Shown here: positions 60,884 through 64,000 of the stretch, in pieces
Layout of the letters: the number at the start of each line of letters is the position of its first letter
How positions within the stretch are numbered: position 1 is the stretch's first letter
From: Stentor coeruleus
Lineage: Eukaryota > Ciliophora > Heterotrichea > Heterotrichida > Stentoridae
DNA length: 64,000 bases
Direction: 5' to 3'
NCBI GenBank assembly: GCA_001970955.1
Contig: MPUH01000052.1
Coordinates: 62,001 to 126,000, forward strand
The notes under the pieces: model-generated
Database searches by the model: none
What the model was told of the DNA's origin: nothing
The model's input: the letters and a program-made list of their open reading frames with translations, nothing else
Position numbers and translations under genes: made by a program

Positions 60884-62548
60884 ATGTTCTACGGGGAATG
60901 TTCAGATTGTGATTGCAGCCCTTGCGTATGTTCCCATGACAACTTATCAACATATATTGTTGGAAGAGATTCTCATGAGTTTGTTGGGATAAAAAATGTG
61001 GATAGGGAGAATAATTGCTTTGTCAGTACTGGTTTACAAGCATTACTTAACACTACCCCTTTTTCCCAAATGCTTAATGAGGAATGTGAAGATAATGAAC
61101 TATGTATTATTTGCTGTTTAAAAAGATTGCATGATGAATTAGAAGATAGTAAATCTAAAAAAAACTCTGTTATTGACTTTAGAGAATATAGACTTCTTCT
61201 TGCTAGGATATGCAGAAATGAATGTTTTGGTATGGGTATTGAAGGGGATTGTTTTGAAGCTGTTGAAGCAATTTTAACTAATGCGCATTATGCAAGTAAA
61301 GGAATTTTTATGATAGAACAAAATGGTATGGGTGCTTCTGAGGTTTGTGATGGTGATTGTCATGCGCATTTTGTATGTTATAATTTATTAGAAGAAGCTA
61401 GAGAGTGTAGATGTAACAGTGAAAAAACTTCTAATTTGACGAATAGTTTTGTTATTAGAATAGACTCGAATTCTTTTATTAAAACTGTTAGCCAAACCCT
61501 TATTTATGATTTTGGAAGGCAGTATAATAATGAATTACATACTATGTATGATAGAAGTGAAATGAAAAACCTTATTGGAAGTTTTACAAAAATTCTTAGG
61601 GAGCATTTTGGTCAGGGGAAAGTTTTTGATGAAGTTTGTCAGTTCTGCAATTCAAATTTCCTTAGATCTGTAAAACTTTTATCTTCACCAAAAATCATGA
61701 TTTTCCAAATAATGTGGCCTTTCGCAGCAGAACCTAATCTTTTAAACATTCTCCAAGTTATGGTTTCGCTTCAAGGGAAAATAAAAATGAATGAAATTTT
61801 CAGTGGGGACAGTGATATTGAAATGGGTCTTAAAGGGATGATAGTATTTCTCAACAATCATTATGTTTATTTTGGTATAGGTGAAGACTTTCGTTGGTAT
61901 CGTGTTGATGATAGTTTATGTCAAACAATTGGTGTTGGTAGATGGTATGATGTTTTATTATTATTATTATTAATGAAAGGGACACCTGTTGGATTAATAT
62001 ATGAAGAATGTCATGTTGCTGATTTAAGTTTATATAAAATTGAACTTTTATATTTGGAGAAAATTGTATGTAACTGTTCGAATAATGCTAGTGGAGATGC
62101 TGGAGCACTTGAAAATTCTCCTAAGATATCAATTAATCCTGTTAAACATTTGTGTAGTGAAAATACAGGGGAAATAGAGTGTGTGAATTGTAATGCTAAG
62201 AAAAGGGTTGGGCTAAAGTGTGATTTATGTGGATTTAACCCAAATGAAGGGAATTGGATGTGCAAATCGTGTAGAAGGAGAAATGATGAAATGGTACTTA
62301 TGTGCGATTATTGTGATGATATTAGGTTTAGGACTCCATGTGAATTGGATAGATGCACATGTGGCCAAGCGAAGTTTTCTAGATTCTGCATAAAGTGCAA
62401 TATAATCGCTGAATGCAACAACTGCAAAAAACCGATAAATGTAGTACAGAGTTCATTTTGTGCGTTGTGTAAAAGCAACTGTAGAGATGGTCACTGCGAG
62501 TCCTGCAAAAATGAAAAAATGTTATGCAAAAGTTGCAGTACTAATTAA
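60884..62548 (+). CDS. Ubiquitin-specific protease-like (C19) protein with C-terminal zinc fingers
   Basis: A 554-residue intronless protein. An N-terminal Cys cluster (CSDCDCSPCVC) precedes the USP Cys box, DRENNCFVSTGLQALLNT, with nucleophile Cys45 and preceding Asn. The His box appears as LNNHYVYFGI (His326), followed by WYRVDDS, as in USPs. A CxxC pair of the USP fingers (CQFCNSNF) is visible in the middle. The C-terminal 120 residues hold many CxxC pairs, including a RanBP2-type finger (WMCKSCRRRNDEM, then CDYCD) and further pairs. The core is short and divergent for a USP, so activity should be tested. It is convergent with the S49 gene, 112 bp apart. Confidence 0.85.
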   Translation: MFYGECSDCDCSPCVCSHDNLSTYIVGRDSHEFVGIKNVDRENNCFVSTGLQALLNTTPFSQMLNEECEDNELCIICCLKRLHDELEDSKSKKNSVIDFREYRLLLARICRNECFGMGIEGDCFEAVEAILTNAHYASKGIFMIEQNGMGASEVCDGDCHAHFVCYNLLEEARECRCNSEKTSNLTNSFVIRIDSNSFIKTVSQTLIYDFGRQYNNELHTMYDRSEMKNLIGSFTKILREHFGQGKVFDEVCQFCNSNFLRSVKLLSSPKIMIFQIMWPFAAEPNLLNILQVMVSLQGKIKMNEIFSGDSDIEMGLKGMIVFLNNHYVYFGIGEDFRWYRVDDSLCQTIGVGRWYDVLLLLLLMKGTPVGLIYEECHVADLSLYKIELLYLEKIVCNCSNNASGDAGALENSPKISINPVKHLCSENTGEIECVNCNAKKRVGLKCDLCGFNPNEGNWMCKSCRRRNDEMVLMCDYCDDIRFRTPCELDRCTCGQAKFSRFCIKCNIIAECNNCKKPINVVQSSFCALCKSNCRDGHCESCKNEKMLCKSCSTN

Positions 62549-62660
62549 CCCTAAATTTCTCAATATCTTAAATCCAATAAACATAAGTTTGTTACAAACA
62601 CCATATAAATACATTCAAAAATCATACATTTATTCATTAAATTTCTAAAGAGAAACTGCT

Positions 62661-63497
62661 TTAAATATTAGCTTTAAGCTGTACTGCTAAATCTTCAGTA
62701 CAAAATCCAAGGACTTCTTCAAGCATTTCTTGTGGTACTTCGCCTGTTTTCAAGTTTTCCATAACCTTATATCCTCTATACCAACTTTTTTCCGGCTTGG
62801 GTTTCATATTAAAAGTCTTTATATTAGGAAACTCTTCAGCTAAAAGTGAATAAAAGTCATTAACCCCATCAGCAAGTCCTAATTCTACAGCATTTTTTCC
62901 AACAAACACTTCCCCTTTTCTCACAGCTTCATTATCCTAATTAGCTTTTACTAATGCATTTTTTCTATATTTAGATACAGAATTTTGCATGATGATATTT
63001 TGAGAGGACAGAATTTCTTTAATCCACTTTTCATCAGCTGGTTTAACTTCTTCAAATGGGTTAAGTTTATTATCATAGGTTGATATAGTTGTAGACTTGA
63101 TTTTCCATTGTTTAAGTGCTTTGGCTAAACCTATACATGAAAAACTTGAGGAAATACCACCAACTAGGGAATGAGGGTTTACAAAAACTCTATCCCCTGA
63201 TGATAAGAGCAAGTATCCACTACCAATAGCGAAGTTCTCAGCAAAGGTAAATAAAGGGCACTTGAATTCTTTTGCTTTCTTTCTAATCCCGTCAGCAATG
63301 ATCTCTGATTGTATTGCAGACCCATATACCGAGTCTATAGACAAAGCAATGAATTTTGGGTTTTTTAAAGGAAAGCGATCAATTTGCTTCAATGTACTAC
63401 TAGTTCTACATATAAATCACACTTGAGTTATAAGTGGAAGAGTAACCCTTACATGAAGAGCATAATTGCCTAAATTTGAACCAAGCCAAGAAAGCAT
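62661..63497 (-). CDS. S49 (SppA/SohB-like) peptidase family protein
   Basis: Three exons on the minus strand (63497-63421, 63405-62952, 62936-62661) with two 15-nt introns (gtgatttatatgtag and gtaaaagctaattag) give 268 residues. The first exon adds MLSWLGSNLGNYALHVRV. The S49 core follows: FIALSIDSVYGSAIQSEIIA, then CPLFTFAENFAIGSGYLLL, RVFVNPHSLVGGISSSF and GEVFVGKNAVELGLADGV near the C-terminus. The family serine lies in ASGGY. Here the corresponding stretch reads IGSGY, so the Ser is displaced by one residue or lost. It may be catalytically altered. Eukaryotic half-size S49 proteins are usually mitochondrial or plastid. Confidence 0.88.
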
Positions 63498-63786
63498 TTA
63501 TAATACCTTATTATCATGATTTCATATAAACTGATCTGAAAATATTATAATCCAAATTACAAAACAGAAAAAATATATAAAAAAATGCTTAAAAGCCCAT
63601 CTAGCTCAGTCTTTAACACTCAAAAGTCTTAGCCTTATAATTATATGTCCAAATCCTAAAAAATCATGCTTTTATATATAAAAACTCACACATTTACAAC
63701 AATTTTACAATTAAAATAGTTATTTTCTTACATAAAACTCTAATAAAAAAGCTGTAAACTATGATATTTTCATGTGTATATTAATA
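63498..63786. other. Divergent intergenic region with a tRNA-like remnant
   Basis: About 290 bases between divergent starts. Apart from the tRNA-like element at 63595-63670, it is AT-rich with no coding signal. Confidence 0.5.
63595..63670 (+). pseudogene. Degenerate tRNA-Lys-like sequence
   Basis: The 5' part reads gcccatctagctcagt, identical to the acceptor stem, U8 and start of the D arm of many eukaryotic tRNA-Lys genes, and it holds a good A box. About 40 bases later, tgtccaaatcc resembles the B box (GGTTCRANNCC) with about two mismatches. The expected 3' acceptor (gatgggc) is not preserved, and the anticodon arm does not fold well. It is best called a decayed tRNA gene or a tRNA-derived relic. 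A working tRNA seems unlikely. Confidence 0.4.
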
Positions 63787-64000
63787 ATGGAAAATAATGA
63801 AGAATTCTCAGAGTACAAAAACCCAATAGAAACTATGAGATTATCAAATACCATCCTACATTCAAAATCTACGAACAACTTATACAATACTAAAACATCA
63901 AGGGTACCTACTTTTGAAGAAATTGTCAAGATTTCAGAAGGATTTGTCCACTCGAAAAAAATCTGCCCAGAAACCTTCCCTCCTCCAGCTCCTATAAAAA
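63787..64000 (+). CDS. Partial unknown protein, runs off right edge
   Basis: ATG at 63787 opens a frame that stays open for 71 codons to the window end. The N-terminus reads MENNEEFSEYKNPIETMRLS, later PTFEEIVKISEGFVHSKKIC and PETFPPPAPIK. The codon use is C-rich, as in other gene starts. No domain is recognisable in this fragment. It is divergent from the S49 gene, with about 290 bp between starts. Confidence 0.6.
   Translation, partial: MENNEEFSEYKNPIETMRLSNTILHSKSTNNLYNTKTSRVPTFEEIVKISEGFVHSKKICPETFPPPAPIK

Noticed and set aside
1-64000. CRISPR arrays, rRNA genes, intact tRNAs, telomere repeats
   Set aside because: None seen on either strand by reading; no regularly spaced repeats and no conserved rRNA cores.

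Overview
The window looks like macronuclear DNA of a heterotrich ciliate, most likely Stentor coeruleus or a close relative. The evidence is strongly AT-rich DNA, short gene-dense spacing, use of TAA, TAG and TGA all as ordinary stops (standard code), and minute introns. I could place twelve introns by reading frame and homology. Eleven are exactly 15 nt and one is 16 nt. All run GT...AG and all have an A at the sixth base from the 3' end. The species name is inference from these traits, not from a database match.

Layout. 1-7.2 kb: an edge-truncated gene, ribosomal protein eL24, an AMPK-related kinase, a coiled-coil protein with a C-terminal GAS2-related (GAR) microtubule-binding domain, and a full-length paralogue of the edge gene. 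8-12.8 kb: a giant von Willebrand A protein whose C-terminal half is an internal duplication. 15.2-18.4 kb: a small secreted, chagasin-like protein, a nocturnin/CCR4-type nuclease and a coiled-coil protein. 19-24 kb: an otubain-like deubiquitinase, a DHHC palmitoyltransferase, an FHA/RING-CH E3 ligase and a divergent Rab GTPase. 24-26.4 kb: no gene, but an old integrase fossil. 26.5-32 kb: a hypothetical protein, a membrane-anchored pseudokinase resembling eIF2alpha kinases, an acylated kelch protein and a three-exon CDP-diacylglycerol-synthase-like protein. 33.8-40.4 kb: tandem C2H2 zinc-finger genes, an MGNC acyl-anchored protein, a kelch protein with two PAM2 motifs and a SPRY protein. 40.6-52.2 kb: a 7-TM-like protein, charged and SAM/zinc proteins, an RIIa-domain protein, a zinc/coiled-coil protein, a Cys-rich surface protein, a complex-I gamma-carbonic anhydrase and three ciliate-type unknowns. 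52.5-64 kb: a divergent actin, tandem PH-kinase genes, a decayed kinesin gene, a USP-like protein with zinc fingers, an S49 protease relative, a tRNA-Lys-like remnant and an edge-truncated gene.

The genes do not form one pathway; this is an ordinary eukaryotic mix of regulation (kinases, ubiquitin, zinc fingers), cytoskeleton/cilium (actin, GAR, RIIa, kinesin relic), membranes and translation. Two things stand out. First, several family members lack residues their families need for catalysis: actin lacks Q137, D154 and D157; the eIF2alpha-kinase-like protein lacks the HRD Asp; the CDP-DAG synthase, gamma-CA, Rab and S49 protein each show key changes. Second, the plus strand shows a sawtooth GC skew. 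It is C-rich and G-poor at left edges of gene blocks and G-rich and C-poor at right edges, with sharp resets that also occur inside long ORFs.

Four single-N positions are each flanked by perfect 48-71 nt direct duplications, which are almost certainly unresolved assembly overlaps. One of them falsely disrupts a coding sequence.
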